Below, in pieces: positions 6,962 to 7,844 of a DNA stretch of 7,844 nucleotides. This DNA is from Candidatus Thorarchaeota archaeon. Its GTDB lineage: Archaea; Asgardarchaeota; Thorarchaeia; Thorarchaeales; Thorarchaeaceae. Numbering within the stretch: position 1 is the stretch's first letter; each line of letters starts with the position of its first letter. The position numbers were made by a program, and so were the translations under genes. The notes below the pieces were generated by a model. It saw only the letters and a program-made list of their open reading frames with translations. It ran no database searches and was not told the DNA's origin. Location: contig JABCSP010000097.1 in the NCBI GenBank assembly GCA_018238825.1, positions 1 to 7,844 on the forward strand. Reading direction: 5' to 3'.

Positions 6962-6987
6962 GCCACAACGATTATTGTGCATATTGT

Positions 6988-7027
6988 TACTAATGAATGT
7001 GTTTAGAATACAAAATACGTACTAATG
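6988..7027. repeat. Pair of direct TACTAATG repeats in the divergent promoter region
   Basis: TACTAATG occurs at 6988-6995 and again at 7020-7027, 32 bases apart, or about three helical turns, in the 195-base gap between the permease start and the divergent amidohydrolase gene. A further GTACTAAT is found at 3596-3603 in the other divergent gap. Same-face spacing between two promoters is compatible with an operator, but the repeats are short and A/T-rich, so chance is possible. Confidence 0.25.
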
Positions 7028-7132
7028 TCGCCATGAACACAAAATGAGATGTCATCGGATATTTCAATTAGTTTTAATTACAGAAGGTGGATAGTCGGAA
7101 TCTATTTAGTCAGCATAGAGTAATCGAAATGC

Positions 7133-7136
7133 GAGG
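7133..7136 (+). promoter_or_regulatory. Ribosome binding site of the creatininase-family gene
   Basis: GAGG, within GCGAGGAA, lies eight bases before the ATG at 7145 and selects it over two out-of-frame ATGs just upstream (7129 and 7138). Confidence 0.55.
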
Positions 7137-7144
7137 AATGTTCG

Positions 7145-7844
7145 ATGGAAAAGAAATATCTCTTGGCCAAGATGACTTGGCCGGAAGTAGAAGAAATTCT
7201 GAAGGAAACCGATATTGCTCTTGTCCCAATTGGAGCAATAGAACAGCATGGGCCTGCTCTACCGGTTGATAATGATGCACACATTGCAACGGAATTCACA
7301 TTGAGAGTTGCTGAGAGTGTATGGATCAAACAGAAAGTTGTAGTTACTCCAACGATTGCATTTGGTTACTCCCCCCATCACATGCAATTCAAGGGTACAA
7401 TCACCTTGAGTGAATCTACATTGGTAAACATGGTAGTAGATATTTGCAAATCACTCGAACATCACGGATTCAAAAGAATAATTATCATCAATGGACACGG
7501 TGGAAACACAACTGCGATTTCCAATGCACTTCATGAAATGAGTGGTGCAGTTGATGCTAAGATATTCAGCTTGGATTGGTGGACCATTGCAGCAGACAAA
7601 ATCAAAGAGGTTGCAACACGACCAGCTTTCCACGCCTGTGATATGGAAACCTCGGTGGCATGGTATCTAGATCAACGAGTGTTAGATGACAAACGTGTCG
7701 ATGAACCAGGTAGGAGTATAATTCCGGGATTTATTGAACCAGATATGCTCGCTCCTCCACCCAGAGCTTCTGCAGCGTTCATGATGAAGAGCATCACCGA
7801 CTCTGGTGTTGTTGGATATTCTACTAAGGCAACAAAGGAAAAAG
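7145..7844 (+). CDS. Creatininase-family metal amidohydrolase (3' end outside the window)
   Basis: 233 codons are visible; the frame is open to the window edge, close to the usual family length of about 240-260. The family hydrolyses small amides with a two-metal centre and includes creatinine amidohydrolase, archaeal FAPy/formamide hydrolases and the mycofactocin protease MftE. Visible metal-site and family motifs: IGAIEQHGPALP (Glu33, His35), D44-A-H46, YSPHHMQFKGT (His78, His79), the INGHGGN box (His118), and HACDMETS (His163, Glu168), a variant of the usual H-A-x-x-x-E-T-S. All ligands expected in the visible part appear present, so it should be active. It is cytoplasmic, without a signal peptide. 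It diverges from the permease gene across a short gap. The substrate cannot be told from the sequence, and real creatinine hydrolysis is unlikely to be the default in an archaeon. Confidence 0.9.
   Translation, partial: MEKKYLLAKMTWPEVEEILKETDIALVPIGAIEQHGPALPVDNDAHIATEFTLRVAESVWIKQKVVVTPTIAFGYSPHHMQFKGTITLSESTLVNMVVDICKSLEHHGFKRIIIINGHGGNTTAISNALHEMSGAVDAKIFSLDWWTIAADKIKEVATRPAFHACDMETSVAWYLDQRVLDDKRVDEPGRSIIPGFIEPDMLAPPPRASAAFMMKSITDSGVVGYSTKATKEK

Noticed and set aside
7087..7269. 60-codon + strand frame at the start of the creatininase gene
   Set aside because: It runs in another frame across the metal-site motifs of the creatininase and has no ribosome binding site.

Overview
The window reads as a piece of archaeal chromosome of moderate to low GC. 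Three things point to archaea: an ER/archaeal-type (S26B, Ser/His) signal peptidase, secreted and membrane proteins with many N-X-S/T sequons, and an ORC/Cdc6-flavoured P-loop ATPase. The style of the membrane proteins, including a short glycine-rich C-terminal anchor followed by an Arg-rich tail, would fit an Asgard archaeon such as a Thorarchaeia-like lineage. That placement is an impression, not shown by any marker gene here.

Layout, left to right. (1) Positions 1-201 hold the end of an unidentified reading frame with one in-frame TAA. (2) A two-gene unit on the + strand encodes signal peptidase I (264-848) and, 24 bases later, a sequon-rich secreted protein (873-1874). The secreted protein ends at a TAG, but the same frame continues for 26 codons that encode a membrane anchor, then stops at a TAA (1953-1955) that overlaps the stop of the facing gene. 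(3) A P-loop ATPase with an unassigned C-terminal domain lies on the - strand (1952-3517). (4) Divergent from it are a single-domain PAS protein (3666-4127) and then an MFS transporter (4186-5508), both on the + strand. (5) On the - strand is an ABC-2-like permease with a C-terminal exported domain (5549-6949), with no ATPase gene beside it. (6) Divergent from that is a creatininase-family metal amidohydrolase (7145 to the window edge), truncated by the window.

How the genes relate. The only strong functional pairing is signal peptidase plus secreted protein, which recalls dedicated SipW/TasA-type peptidase-substrate pairs. The other genes look like separate housekeeping or accessory units in alternating orientations. 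No mobile element, CRISPR array, tRNA or rRNA is visible. The observation most worth following is the amber codon between the ectodomain and the membrane anchor of the secreted protein. It could be decoded (readthrough or pyrrolysine), it could be a real nonsense mutation that releases the protein, or it could be a sequence error. No stretch above 300 bases lacks a gene.
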